From Pseudorasbora parva (taxonomy: Eukaryota; Chordata; Actinopteri; Cypriniformes; Gobionidae), in NCBI RefSeq assembly GCF_024679245.1, contig NC_090175.1, positions 50,435,605-50,499,604 of the forward strand: 64,000 nucleotides of DNA. Direction: 5' to 3'. Shown here piece after piece: positions 46,790-59,830 of the stretch (its first letter is position 1; every line of letters starts with the position of its first letter). A model generated the notes under the pieces. It saw only the letters and a program-made list of their open reading frames with translations. It did no database searches and was not told the origin of the DNA. The translations under genes and the position numbers were made by a program.

Positions 46790-48065
46790 TAAAGCGGGGT
46801 CACAAACCGGACGCGAAGCTCAGCGCCAGGTCTCAGGTATCTCACACCGGACGCGCACATTATATACGCGCAAGCTCAGTTTTAAATCGACTTCTGACAG
46901 AAGAGCTGCACGATGGGTGTATCTTGTAGCACAGGGTGAAATCAGTATGTACATTGACGATTTGAGGGAAATATAAATGTAATATAAAACCTTTAAATTA
47001 TTTTAAATAACTTCCTGAGTCGCTGCGGACAGGCGCTGAATGCCGCTGCCAGTGTGTGTACACTCATTGAAAATGTGTCGTGGCGAAGCAGGGCGCACAC
47101 CGGACGTGACGCTCAGCGTTACGTCTTTAAAATATTGAGCCCTCATAATGCCAAAATGGTATGATCCTCATTTCATAACACCCGCGCAGATTCGACTCTG
47201 AGATCGGTGGTCGAATTCAGCTCCACATATCGATGCATCGAATCTTCGACTAATCGTGTTCACCCCCAGATTTTAGGAATATTTAAAGGCTACTTTTATA
47301 TTTTGGAGCAACTAACCTCACTCCCACCCTGAACCTATCCACTTCACAACAATATAAAACACGTAACAGGCAAATAAAAGTACAGTCACAGGTAATTATT
47401 GCAAAAACTGACCAAAACAGTATAAAAGTATTAACTCATGTTGCATTCCAAGTCTTCTGAAGTCATACGATGTCTTTATGTGAAGAACAGAGTTAATTTT
47501 AATGTTTTAATCGCTGAAATGATGATCCCGCTGATCCGTGAATGCACTCATTCATATCTCATTTAAAAGATAACCACGACTCTTTAGCATGATGCAATTG
47601 GTCACAAGACACACGAGAGCCAATGACATTTTACAATTAAAGTTGATTAATGACATAAGAACAATCAAAGCTCATATTGTTCACGAGACACAAGAGAGCC
47701 AATGAAATTTCACTATGAAATCTGACAGAACAGGCGGCAATTTTTTTTTTTTTTTTGATGTGTTCATGATCTTCGGCGGATGGAGACGCTGATTGTTTTT
47801 GATTTTTAGAAAATCAAATCGTTTGGCCCCAGAATTTTTTTTTTTAAATAAATTGTGCAAGCAGTTGTATCTCCCTATTATATGTATTTTATATCACATA
47901 ATACACAAATGGTTTGGGTTAGAGATTGGATGGGGTTGGGTTAGGCTACATATTCAAACGTGTCTAAATAGCGTAAATAAAATACATGTAAATAAAATTA
48001 TGCTGGCTGATTAAACTGAAAATCACACTCCAGCATGTCATGATGGCAAAATCATAACCCAATAT
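46790..48065. repeat. Old repeats in long erbb4 intron
   Basis: 46790-47200 has repeated 'caccggacgcg(a/c)' and 'gctcagcg' words that fold back on each other, suggesting an inverted-repeat element. 47277-48065 is a second copy of the repeat at 33718-34606 without the hAT-like insertion. No coding capacity. Confidence 0.6.
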
Positions 48066-48845
48066 AATTTCATATATTCATATATATTTATATTCAAATC
48101 AGCATTCAAATCAAAGATGCTATGGAATGTAATGATCAAATAAACAGTGTTTAAAAAAAACATGCAATTATTATGTGAATATTCAATGCATTTTGCAACA
48201 CTACTGGAAAGAGCAAACCCTGAGCATTCTTATTCATCTCAATGATAGTTTAAAAAATCACGTCCTGACATGCTTACATTGTTGACTCCATAATGGTTCA
48301 TTTACTGCTTCTACCAACAAGCCAAACCCAGCCAAAAAAAACAAACAAAAAAACTGACTAATTCATGACTCTCTGTGACATGTCATTTGTTGACTTTTTC
48401 TTCCAGAGGCAATGATCATCGCTGCTCAGAGCTACTTATACAGCTGTCTGGGAATTTATGAGAACATGCATGAATCATCAGACAACAGCTGAGTCAAGAA
48501 CACTGTGTTAAAATACATTTTCTCTGTGATACAGAGAGACATTGACCCGTCCATCACACAGCAGCAGTGCAGACACTGCTTTAAGAGCCACTACTGCACA
48601 CTCTCTCTCACATTCACTCTCTCACAAATATAGTCATGCAGAGCGCACACATAAGAGCAAGCACAACATACAATACAGAATAACTCGAGAATTAAAATAA
48701 GAAAACAAGTGAGAATAAGAGTGTTCAAAAACATAAAAACCTAAACCTTCGAACAGTAAATAAATAAATAAATAAATAAATAAAATTATATTGTAGATTT
48801 ATCAAAAACAAAACAAAACAAAAAAAATTCCAACTCATCATCACC

Positions 48846-49374
48846 TAGCCTGACAAGCCAGACCCACATCAAGATGTTTGGTCTGGAAACTCACCATAGA
48901 CAATCTCAATCCGAGGGGCGGGATAAACGGTTGTCTTTCAATCTCCCTCTGCACGCGATAGGATAGCGCTACACCAACCAGAGCAACGAAGGTGAAGCAG
49001 AGCTCGCTGACTGATTAAACATTCGCCGTATCTGGTCGGCTAAACTCCGAACACATCTTCCCTTTTTAAGAATTACTTCAGTGCCGTTCTTTGTTCTTTT
49101 CTCAGAGAAAAGCTTAACTACAAGTCTTCCAGAGTCGCGGTCAGAGCTGATTCGAAAGACCGCCGCCGTTCGCCAGTTTCTGTGTTTACTAGAAGCACGC
49201 AAACGCAACTCGGCCGTCGTCATTATGGCCCCGCCCACCGACTCTATACACGATGTGATTGGGCTGTCCAGATTCTGAGGAATACAGCTCAGAAGGGTAT
49301 TGAGAGTTCCTAGACGACACTTGTGGGCAAATTAAATTTGCTGCCCCTAGGGTGCGTCTAGATTTCTAGGCTAG
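48846..49374 (+). mobile_element. hAT-like element, TAGCCT/GGCTAG ends, copy 2
   Basis: 529 bp, starting TAGCCTGACAAGCCAGACCC and ending TAGATTTCTAGGCTAG. Direct 8-bp duplications TCATCACC lie at 48838-48845 and 49375-49382. Same family as 42406-42826, opposite orientation. Small ORFs inside are not conserved between the copies and are not genes. Confidence 0.9.
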
Positions 49375-49382
49375 TCATCACC

Positions 49383-52180
49383 ATCTTAGAATCTTAAAAT
49401 CAAAGCAGGCCTAACCTTTAGCAAGTCAATGAAAAACATGGTACTCTTCTTTATTTCTGCCTGTTTAAGAAGTGTATGTCACTTTTTTCCCCATTCATAT
49501 GAGCAGCCTTATGTTAGAGCTGTTGATTTAGCATTCAACAAAGAAAAGAAAGAAAAAAAAAAAGAAATGGGAGGGAGAACTTTAGCAAAAGCAAAACTGC
49601 TTTTGTCAGCAGAAACACTACAGAAGACAATCGTTCTCATGAACTGTATCCAAACTATAAATCCAATGCCACAATCGTGAATTTTCCAATTTGAGTTTTC
49701 ATTCTGAGATCAAGAAAGTTGGATCTAGTGGAATTAACATTCAAACGACAAGCTTTACTGCTGCCAGCCTTTAATGTTCCTTTCCATACAGAAGCTCTCT
49801 ATCCCACCAAAGAGATGGGCTAGGCAGTGAGAAGCAGCCCTTTGTGTGTTCAGTTTGACTGAAGTGAGATTAAAGCAAGAGCAAACCCCGTCAAATGCTA
49901 CCGGCGTTTAGTATTACAGGCTTCTTGCAGGCTAGCATGAGGAGCAGGTCCAAGCGTTGGCGTGACGTGCATGTAAGCAGGCCAGAGCATTCGAGTAGTG
50001 TCCCTAACCTCTGTTCTCTTGTTTTTACATCTGCGTTACTAGAGGTTAAAGTTTCCCCAAACAAAAAGAATAGAGGCTCCCGCAGTGCTCTATTACAACA
50101 CGTTCTAACCCCTGGCATGGGAAATAACAAATATAAGACATGCATGACCACCAGGGCTTAATTAAAATCAGAGAGTGTAAGCTGCATCTAACAAAGATGG
50201 CGGAGGAGTGTTTGAATAAAAGAAGACATCGAAAAAACATATTGAAAGATGTGTTGAGGGCCAGAGGTCAAGATTGTTGTTGTTACAGTTGCCTAACAAA
50301 AAGATGCTCTGAAAGATGTTTTTTTTTTCTTTAACCATTGATCTTAGTATTTCTCGTGTGAAATATTACATCTTTAGCTACAAAAAAAAAAAAGAAAGAA
50401 AAAAAAAGTAGTTTATGTTGAAGTGCCTTTTGCTAGTTTCAGCCCCGACTTGGATTTTAAAGGGAATGGGAGATGAGACTTTGATTGGTTTAGTACATGT
50501 TACGCACAAAATACACCCACAACTTATTAAGATATGAGGTACAACTCTTTGGACAATGCACCTGTCACAGAGACCGTTTTTTCCCGGTGGATTCAGACAC
50601 GCCCCAAGAGCACCTGATTCAGACCATGCGCTCACATCGTTAAAATAGCACCTTCCTTTTTCAGTTTTTAGTATAGTTTGTTTTATATCTCAGAGTTGCA
50701 ATGCTAGTACAGGCATATTTCACTAATTCATCTCCATTGTGATCAGAGAAGTCTATGTTGGCCCACTATGCACATCGTTCCCAACACTAGCCATTCCCTC
50801 TCACTTATGAAAGACAATTTATTGTAATTCAGGCATTCTGCATCTTCATCCTCTGCCAACCTACATCAACTTCTTGACTTTTTAATTGACCAAACTGCCA
50901 AGAGTTAGTCAAAACTCTAAAATGATTAATGCATCCGCCCCGCCTCAGATCTGAGAGTCTGCAGCCAAGAACAAGGATAAATTAACAATACTTCTACAGC
51001 ATTTCTACATTAAGAAATGCTGTATAAAAAGTTGTAGTTGATGTTAATTTCAAGATTTAGTAATGTCATTTTAGTAGTTTAGTAGTCATTTTTAAATCAA
51101 GTTGTATTTGTTAATATTAACAGAACACATAAATTATGGTTCAGTACACACCTCGGTTTTAAAGTCATGGTTTGGTATGTTTTCATTTGACAGTCATGCA
51201 CCATGATTTCATATTTCCTAATGCTAATAACAAGCAGGACATATAAATAGAGCCACATTCCAATTATATAGGACATTTAATTGAACATAAACAAATAGTG
51301 ATGACTTCTTTTTCCAAATGTATTATTTTTATAAATACAATAAGCTTACATCTGCTGAGTTACAACAAGTTGATATTGTATAATAGCATATAGATGACCT
51401 CAAAGCCAACATACATGGGCGAAAAGCCACACAAACTTGAAAAGAAAACTTATTTTGGATATTACATGACCTCTGCTTATTTGTTAATCCTGGTTATTTA
51501 AATATGCACTGAAAAGCATTTCTTTCTAAAAGCAACTAAAGAACACAACCTGAACTAATCTTATAACAAAGCACACAATATAGAGCTACATCCATTTGCT
51601 GTTGGTTAATGTATACATTAAAACATGTGTAAAAACTAAGTCCTTTATTATGTCATTTGGACTCTCACATTTAACATGCAATCTAGTTAAAATATATAGC
51701 TGCATTGCAAGAGAGATTCATGTTCACAAACTCTCTTCAGCCCTACATGCATAACAATGTTGTCAGTTTCCTTGATGTGTTACGGAGGAGGAGGAAAACA
51801 GGACTACATACTGTCTGAAAAGCTGTAGTGCGTGGGCAGCACAGGAGGTTCATCTGACAACATGGTATAATTTGTGATAAATACACAGGAGCCGTTTCCA
51901 TCACACATTGGTGGAACAAAGACAATGAATACTAACTACATCACGGTGCACAACTGCTAAAAAATGGCAGCTAGCTGGCGAAAGAAGATGAGTAAACATC
52001 ATTTTCTATTTATGAAAACTCAAGAGTGAATTTGCTACTGTTTGTTTCATACATGATCTATTAAATTTTCAAGCACTCCTTGAAACTCCTTATAACTTTC
52101 ATTCTTACACCATTTCCACAACTGTGCATGCACCCCCCTCTCTCAATTAAAATGTTCAGTTTTATTAGTACTTTATTGCA
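49383..52180. other. Intronic sequence, no gene; unique-looking block 49780-50160
   Basis: Part of the 13.3-kb erbb4 intron. 49780-50160 has mixed composition and no recognised repeat and could be a conserved noncoding element. The rest is AT-rich. No exon-like segment was found on the minus strand. Confidence 0.4.
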
Positions 52181-52205
52181 GTGGTTCTCAACTTTTTGGA
52201 CACTT

Positions 52206-52520
52206 TTAAGGCCCAATAGTCTCTATTGCAACAGCAAATTCTTCTAAGCTATCTAAGCTATTATTTATAAAGCAATCTTTAGTGGTAGAAGTGATAGTTC
52301 TACTATATTTGTAACAGAAATTTGATTTTGCCTTGGCTAAATGGAGAATACACAAGACTAGATAATGATCTGAGATGTCATCGCTCTGCTGCAGAATTTT
52401 CCTGAGTCGGTCCTGACACGTGTTGCCTAACTCCAATAGTTTCGAATGTCTGTAAATGCCAATCCCAATGCGTCTTTTTTATTATCTACATGGATATTAA
52501 AATCACCATCAATTATTATT
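52206..52520 (-). pseudogene. LINE endonuclease (EEP) fragment
   Basis: The minus-strand frame reads RKILQQSDDISDHYLVLCIL, then HLAKAKSNFCYKYSRTI. SDHYLV is the catalytic SDH motif at the end of the apurinic-like endonuclease domain of non-LTR retrotransposons. Upstream in the same strand, IHVDNKKDA-like sequence is recognisable. Stops and gaps break it. It probably belongs with the piece at 53420-53690. Confidence 0.65.
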
Positions 52521-52553
52521 AACTTTAACTGCAGCCTAACTTCAGGAAAAAAA

Positions 52554-52640
52554 TCCTACAGAGGACAAACCTTTCACCGTTTTCCGGAGGATAAGGGATT
52601 ACATGAGTGGATTAAAAAAATATCAGATGGGATCCTGGTC
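52554..52640 (+). pseudogene. THAP-domain-like fragment
   Basis: The frame reads SYRGQTFHRFPEDKGLHEWI followed by KKI. FHRFP-x(5)-W matches the second half of a THAP zinc finger, as in P-element- or Kolobok-type transposases and cellular THAP proteins. The zinc-binding cysteines upstream are missing in this frame. Probably a transposon relic. Confidence 0.4.
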
Positions 52641-52699
52641 GTAATTTCTGCATTTTACTACAGACGAAGTTCGAAAGACTCAAGCAATAGCAAGACTGG

Positions 52700-52860
52700 G
52701 ACATGTCATGTCAGCTTTATTTAGCGCTTTTACAATACCGATTGTTCCAAAACAGCTTCACGGTGTAAACAGGACAATATTGCAACAAAATTTGATTCGG
52801 CTGCAGTCATTCTGGAGAAAACGGTGATGTTATCAGCTTAATTTAATCTATCATATCGTG
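52700..52860 (+). repeat. Dispersed 'tttatttagcgctttt' repeat
   Basis: 'gctttatttagcgcttttac', then 'ccaaaacagcttcacggtgt', 'aaacaggacaatattgcaac' are in the order seen in a very common fish repeat. Confidence 0.6.
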
Positions 52861-53399
52861 TCAACGTGGGCAGATCAGTATTATAGTTGATACAGTTAAT
52901 TTACATGTGGGAGATATGTGTATGTATATGCTACTGGATCTTCATATATGTAAAATAAAATGTCCATTTATCTAAAGAATAAAGTACAATTTTATGACAC
53001 ATGGATGATGTCTTTCATAACTTTACAACTGGTCAGAACATCAGAAAGAAATGTCATTCAAAAACATTGATAGGCATACTGGTCTAGGTTTGTAAATGGT
53101 AACTATGTACATTTATTGGTATGGAGGAATACAAATGGCCTGCTTGTATATTGTAAGTATGGAAAAACGTACCAGAAAAGGGCAGAACATTAGAAATTAC
53201 ATTAGGAGGAAAATTAAAAAACATTAACAAATGAAAACTATATACATAAACATATTATCAGTGATGCATTACATGATTTTGTTACACACAGCAGGCAGAA
53301 AGTGAGTGACACAGAATGCTGCTACTGATTAGTACTGTATTGGAGTCCAACTTCCGGGTTTGCGTACCCCACAACAGCGTTAGAGTTTTCAAAATGGCC

Positions 53400-53690
53400 G
53401 CCAGGGGAATAAGGCGAATTAAGCACCATCACTTCAAAATAATTATATTCTAAACTAGACCTCTGAGTAATACTGCATATATTACTATAAATTACAGCAA
53501 CACCTCCCCCATTTCCTTTCAGACGAGGCTCACGATTGTGTTTACAATACTGCCAAAGCTTTAAACACAAAACAAGTAATGCACCAAAGTAATGCATGCC
53601 GTGACACACCAAGTCGTGCCGTCTGCGAGCATTCGTCGGGCTAGATTTTGTGGAGTGCTCACAACTGCGGGAGTTTGCACGATTCAGCAT
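53400..53690 (-). pseudogene. LINE endonuclease fragment, upstream part
   Basis: The minus frame contains REPRLKGNGGGVAVIYSNIC, then SITQRSSLEYNYFEVMVLNS. GGGVAVIY with a following hydrophobic FE-x-MVL strand is typical of the middle of the LINE endonuclease domain. The DNA between this piece and 52520 holds unrelated repeats, so the LINE copy is split. Confidence 0.55.
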
Positions 53691-53699
53691 TTTTATTTG

Positions 53700-55560
53700 G
53701 GGACAAGCCTTCAGTGAGAGAGATCACTCTGATTGGATGTTCAGTTTAGCGAGTGAGTCAGTGCACAAAAACAAACAAACAAAAAAAAACAAGCGAAAGA
53801 GATGAAAGCGAACGAAGAAGAGACAGAAGGCTTTTCTAATTTCTTAGATCATACCTGAGCATTCCAATGCACAAATATTTTCATAAAAAATGCTGAAAAT
53901 CTCCTGTCCCCTGTAATAGTTAGTACTATTTTTTTTAAATCCTCTTATACAACAGAGTTTACACTCTACACAACCCTTTTTACTTTAAACTACAACATTA
54001 AAGTCAAATTAAGTTATTATCATACATTGAATGACAGTAATAAAAAAAGACACGCCTCACTCAAAACTGTGAAAAGTGTAAAATTGGATAAACTCTCAAA
54101 CCGTCTGTGTGTTACAAAAGATACAGACAGACAGAAAGATGTTAACATAAAACTATTTATAGCTGGCTAAAACACACTTGGCTAAAGCCCAGACAATCCT
54201 ATGAGACTGAAATAAGATGACTGAATGGAAAAACATCCGCATAAACATATTTCAGTACTGGATCAAGATTTCTTCCTTTGCCCACATCTTCAAAAGCAAA
54301 CATTACTAAATCATTCATGAACACATCGTCCCATCAGCTGCAGGCAGCTTGAATTAGCCTAGTTCACTCTAATATGTGATAAGGAAACCTCAGCTCTTTT
54401 CATAGTCAACCATCTTCAAATGAATGATCCAATCAGAGTTTCAATCCCCCAAATCCAAACTCTATACATCCATTAGTGCAGTGGATACCTCGCTGTAATT
54501 GGAGAGTTTCAGAGGCTCTCTGCATTTTCTAGCGTGATCAGCAAGCTGAATGAAAGCGCTTATTCAGCTTGGATTAGGGATTGTTTGAGAGGTGATGGAA
54601 AAGGCTGAATGCTGGCTTTTAACAGCATATGCATTAAAAGGTGAATTTCAAAAAGAAATAAACAGAAAGGCTTATTACAATATACATCCACACTGAACTG
54701 AAGAAAGAAAAGGCACAAAAAAAGAGGTTTGGCGCACCACAACTTACTGCACCACAACTGAGTTGCGTTCGCTCAGATAGAAAACAACATGTGCATAAAA
54801 AAATGTCTTAAAGACGCAGAATGCTTCATTTTGAGTCTGCCATAATAAAACAAATGATATGCACTGTATTATTCACATTATTTCATAGCTCTATAATCTC
54901 ACTGCATCGAAAATGGTCTCATTTGATTGCATTGCCCTTTTTCTCCTCAGGAATTCAACAAGAAACATCCTAAATAAATGTAACAGAGTATTCCATTAAG
55001 TCTCTTAAACTATGAAAGAGTAAACTTGTCAGTACTATATGGATATAAATTACTGCATAAGAGAAAACACTGCCTGTGTGTGTGTAGCTATGAAAAATAG
55101 CAAGTTGGAAATGCTGGATAAGGATTGACCATGATAAGCTAATGGATGCAATGATGATAACTAGCTCTCTTCTAATATATTTATAATTTTGGCATTGTTT
55201 TTTTTCTGGCAGAAAAATGCTGGATACTGGGAATTATTCAAATGACACCCATCATCTGATGGAGGGTATCACTTTTAATGCCAAGCTAGCTTGGAAATAT
55301 GCAAACGAGCTCTACCACAGTCACATACTTTATCCATAGAGAGATAGATGTTGTTAGAAAGAATATTATAACCCTCTTTTATTCATACTGCAAATCATAA
55401 TTATGGTTTTTAAATAATCCATTGTACGCAAAAAATATCTCCTTTGAACTTTTGCACATTCAAACCCCTAATGCCTGTTTTATTAAATCAGGAAGGTAAA
55501 AACAAGGAAATATATCATTAAATTAAATATGTTATGGATATTATATTTTATTTTCGGATA
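53700..55560. other. Intronic sequence, no gene; unique-looking block 54240-54620
   Basis: Mostly AT-rich intron. 54240-54620 is non-repetitive with mixed composition and short AT-core words (for example 'gcttattcagcttggattag'); possible conserved noncoding element. No exon found. Confidence 0.4.
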
Positions 55561-55573
55561 CAGAATACTGTAT

Positions 55574-55921
55574 CAAAGCAAGGTCTATAAATACATGGAT
55601 GAGTGAGTTTGGTGTGGAGGAACTTGACTGACCTGGACAGAGTCCTGACCTCAACCTGACAGAACACATTTGGGATGAATTAGAGCGGAGACTGAGAGCC
55701 AGGTTTTCTCGTCCAACATCAGTGCCTGACCTCACAAATACGCTTCTAGAAGAATGGTCAAAATGTCCCATAAACACACTCCTAAACCTCGTGGAGAGCC
55801 TTCCCAGAAGAGTTCCTAAATGGTGGACCAACTCGTTTTTAAAGCCTACAGGTTAAGAAATGGATGTCTTTAAAGTTCATGTGCATGTAATGGTAGTCCT
55901 CCCAAAAGTTGGGCTATATAG
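55574..55921 (+). mobile_element. Tc1/mariner element, 3' fragment
   Basis: Starts within the transposase ('caaagcaaggtctataaata') and runs to a worn terminal repeat ('cccaaaagttgggctatata'). The encoded remnant includes a LNLTEHIWDELERR-like segment. Same family as 1567-4357 and 39862-41072. Confidence 0.8.
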
Positions 55922-55988
55922 CATATATGTGTTTTGCGAGTGTTACTATGAATCTAAAATAAAAATAAAATAATAAAAAAGGCTATAG

Positions 55989-57025
55989 GGGGGGGGGGGG
56001 GGGTAGGGGGTATAAAAAAAGACTGGTTTGTAGAAAAAAAGAAAAGATTTGGTTTATGGACTATTGACTAAACCTTAGCAGTAGCAAGCAAAACAGTTTT
56101 GCACGTCAGACTACATGTAGTGTAACGTTATACATAGAACAACAATGGAGTAACCGTTAGCGCATTTGAATGACGAAGCACACTTTTTGAGAACGCTAGG
56201 TTTATGTTTGGGTGGTTTTACAATAAACAAACTGACACCTATAGTGGTCAGCTAAACAAATAGATTTAAACACACACCATACATCGCATGCTCCATTGAT
56301 AAATTAACTAACTTTATACACAATCTTGTTTACTGATGTTTACTCACGCGACGATAGCCAACAACAGACATTTGAAGCAGTTTTACTCACTGCCTGCTTC
56401 CAAAGCAGGACCAAACCTTTATCGTCACCGCTCCATCAAAAACACACTTCTTTGGTAACTGTTGATTTGGTGAAGTCCTGAGACAGCAGTGACCGTGGAG
56501 ATCCACTTTTGCGACACAACTGAAGTGTGATTTTATGAAACTTACCGTCATTTCTGCGTTCAAATTGGTTCAAATGCAGCGCTGCCTTTCCGGAATGCTG
56601 TGCTGGAGCGTTGAAGTCGCTCGACGTCACCCATAGGAATAAAGTGGAGCGCGGCTCGAACTATAACAACATAAGTGTTCACGGACGACTGGATCTGCAG
56701 CTGAGAGAGTGTTTATGGGCGTGCATTTCCTCTCTCGCTCTAGTCACACGCGCGCGCGCGCACCCTACCGGGAGAAGAGCCCGTACGGCCCATACAAGGA
56801 CCTTCCGCTCTGTCGACGTCAAGCCGACCCATACTCGAAAAAAACTCTCCGAAACTTGTGAGAAACCGGAAGGAGTATTTTTGACACAGAAATACTCCAT
56901 CAAACGTCCAACATTCGTTTTTGAAACTTTGTCTATGTTTAGGATGGGAATCCAAGTCTTTAACAGTGTAAAAAGCTCAGTATGCATGAAACAGCATTTC
57001 ACCCCCCCCCCCCCCCCTTTAAGAA
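55989..57025. mobile_element. Non-autonomous element bounded by G-run and C-run
   Basis: A G-run at 55989-56003 and a C-run (about 57002-57018, then TTTAA) form crude inverted ends. The right half has the order common in cyprinids: 'gtttttgaaactttgtctat', 'gtttaggatgggaatccaag', 'gcatgaaacagcatttcacc'. GC-rich centre with CGCGCG repeats. ORFs on both strands at 56611-57039 have no domain. Class not assigned; a TTAA-type target is possible. Confidence 0.5.
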
Positions 57026-57974
57026 ATAAAGCGTATTAAGAAAAAAAGTAACATTGTGAGATTTAAAGCCATAGTTCCCTTCTTTTTTAACTTTGATGCA
57101 GAAATGGGCTTTCATATTGGACAGAGGGTTAAATTATGTTTTTATAGGTACTGCATATTCAAGGAACTCTCATTTGTCAACTAATTCAGATCTCGTATTC
57201 TTAGACAAAAGATGCAAAGTAAATGAGCAATGAAAAACAACATTAATGCTGCTAACCAAAAGAGAGAAGAATCGTTCTGAAGAAAACCAGACAATGAAAA
57301 TGCTGCTATCCAACTCAGACATCTTGAAACGTTGCAGGCATAAAAAGCAGTCTCCTCTATTCCAGGCATCTAACGATCTCTTCATTTCCACTGTCATGTT
57401 CCTCAGGTTTAGGCGTGAGAAAGCAACAGGTCTGGAAATTCACTCACAATAAAATAAGTCTCTAGTTTCTCCAAGAACACAGCAGGAGGAGGAGCTAATG
57501 CCCTTGCACCATATACAGGTTCTGTATGATAGGAGAGCACAACGCCAAGATCTGAAAGGACTGGGCAGGATTCACAGGTCATTGGGTGAACACAGCGGGG
57601 GTTTCTAATGGACGATTGAAGGGATTAATATCCTGAGGACCACTGCAGGTGAGAAATCAAACACAGATTCAACCTCAAACTCTCTAGCTTCTCAAAGAGA
57701 TGACATGCTGGTAAACAATCTCAAACTGAGCAGTGATTGTGTCTCTTGATCGAGGACAGCGGATTTTTTCCTGTCTAAAACAGAGGGCAATAAATATATA
57801 TATTTTATGATTAATTTTTGTTTCTTTTTTTAAAGCTCTAACTATCTATGTCAATTTCTTCAGTGTCTAAAGCAGCATTTCATACTCAGATTTTGTATGT
57901 ATATTTTTGACATTAATGCACATCTTGGCTTTTACATCCGGCATTTTTATGCAGTAAAATTTTGCATACAATTT

Positions 57975-58330
57975 ACACCATCATTTAAAAGTTTGGGGTC
58001 AGTAAGATTTTTTTTGAAAGAATTCTCTACTGCAAAAATACACTGAAAACAGTACTATTGTGGAAAAAAGACAATATAATAATCTGTTTGGTATATTTTA
58101 AAATGTAATTTATTCCTGTGATGGCAAAGCTTATTTTTTAGCAGTCTTTAATGTCACATGATCCTTCAGAAATCATCATAATATGCTGATTTGCCTAATA
58201 GTTTTATGAAAACCATGATACAGTATTATTGAATGAATAGAAAGTTTAAAAGAACAGTATTTATATATTTTTCTGAAATGTGTCAGATTTCTGTACTAGC
58301 GTTTACTGTTACTTTTACCAATTGAATGCA
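57975..58330 (+). repeat. Dispersed 'aaaagtttggggtcagtaag' repeat
   Basis: Blocks: 'aaaagtttggggtcagtaag', 'cacatgatccttcagaaatc', 'atcataatatgctgatttg'. Well-known order of a multi-copy fish repeat; other copies at 31590, 39262, 59440 and 63364. Confidence 0.75.
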
Positions 58331-58936
58331 TCCTCACTGATGAAAAAAAAAAAAAAAAAAAAAAACCCAGACTGATATTATTGATAGACAGGGAATATAT
58401 GTACAGCAGTAAGAAACTGGATTGACTTCACGTCTTAACTTTTTGAGCTCAACAGCTCAACGGGTAGGATAAAATGATGACAAATAAATATTTCATGCAT
58501 TAGTGTGTAGGAAAATGGAGAGCGTATCGGGTAGCTGAGGATATTTTCCTTGAACTCCTTTATACACCAGTCCCTTACTTAATGTTTCAATCATAGAGCT
58601 GAAGAAAGAAGATTTTTCTTTTTAAACATGGTAGGGGGCAGTTGCACTCATTTGACGCATGAGACACCGGAGCTTCTTCCTTCTAAGTACTTCTAAGAAC
58701 GTCCTTGTGTTTGATGTGGTACCCGACTGAGCCAAAGCAAGTGTTTAGTGGTTTAGCAGCCTGCAGATATGTGCGTTGCAGTATAAAAAATAAAAATTGT
58801 GGAAAATCAAGTATAGTGCACTTACTATGAATTCTAGGAAGGATATTTAGAGATTCATTATTTGAGACAATGTTTTTCAAAATATATGGTCAACAACAAA
58901 AAAAACCCAAACACATTCTTTCATGGGAACTCTTAC

Positions 58937-59122
58937 CTTTGCGATCTGCACGCACCAGTTGAGCAGCAGCTGGGAGCCAATGTTCTCCTGGTGCTCGTGA
59001 ACGTAGTCCAGCAGGCAGCCGTGGGGCATGAGCTGAGTTACCAGCTGAATAGTGGGACTCAAGCAGACCCCCAACAGACGCACTAAATGAGGATGCTCCA
59101 TGCTGGCCATGATCAACGCCTC
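58937..59122 (-). CDS. erbb4: erbb4 kinase exon: helix C, hinge and helix D/E
   Basis: This exon has 186 nt (62 codons), both borders phase 0. It starts [18 protein letters not shown], then [18 protein letters not shown] across the gatekeeper Thr and the hinge, and ends in [14 protein letters not shown]. The [12 protein letters not shown] stretch is characteristic of ErbB1/4. The helix-D stretch [13 protein letters not shown] is close to the LLEYVHEHKDNIG known in mammals. The acceptor is CCTCCAG and the donor GTAAGAG. The following intron is the longest in the window at 13.3 kb. Confidence 0.97.
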
Positions 59123-59439
59123 CTGGAGGACAAAAAAAATAAAATAAATACAAACGCTGGAAATGTGCTGTTTTCATCAACACTATGGATCAATTCCATC
59201 ACTACGTATTATGTTAACTCTAGGTCTAATTAGTATTCGCCCATTCCCTCATGATACAATACATAGCGGGATACCATAATTGAATCAACATCAAAACTGC
59301 TCCCAAACTATAAGGGAGACCCAGCATGCCTGCAAGAGTAATCTATAATCTGATGGCTAAGTTTCACTCTCACACATTGTAACAGTTAAAGCCTTTCAAC
59401 GTTAGTGGTCATTAAAATCTTTTTTATAAATGTATATTT

Positions 59440-59830
59440 ACATTTTTATTATTTTAATTCATACTTTTAGGATGCATTAAACTGATCAAAAGTGACAGTA
59501 AAGACATTAATAATGTTGTAAAAGATTTCCATAAAAAAAGAAGAAGCTTTTATTAACCAAAAAAATCATGCAAAAATGTTTTCCACAAAAAAATATTAAA
59601 CAGCTGTGTTGTTAGCTGTAACAGTTTTCAAAATTATGCTTCAGAAATCATTCTAATATATGGAGTTCCTGCAGGAGTAATGATGCTGAAAATTCAGCTT
59701 TATATATTGCATTTGAAAAATATATTAATTTTATTATATATTTTACTATTTGTACTGCATTTTTGATCAAATAAATGCAGCTCTGGTGAGCATAGGAGAC
59801 TCTTAAAATCTTATGACACCAAATGCTGAA
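59440..59830 (+). repeat. Dispersed 'gatcaaaagtgacagtaaag' repeat
   Basis: 'ctgatcaaaagtgacagtaa', 'gctgaaaattcagctttata', 'tttgatcaaataaatgcagc', 'tctggtgagcataggagact' in order; member of the same family, lacking its outer ends. Confidence 0.75.

Noticed and set aside
56611..57039. 142-codon plus ORF and 107-codon minus ORF
   Set aside because: Both are within a multi-copy non-autonomous element; GC-rich chance frames.
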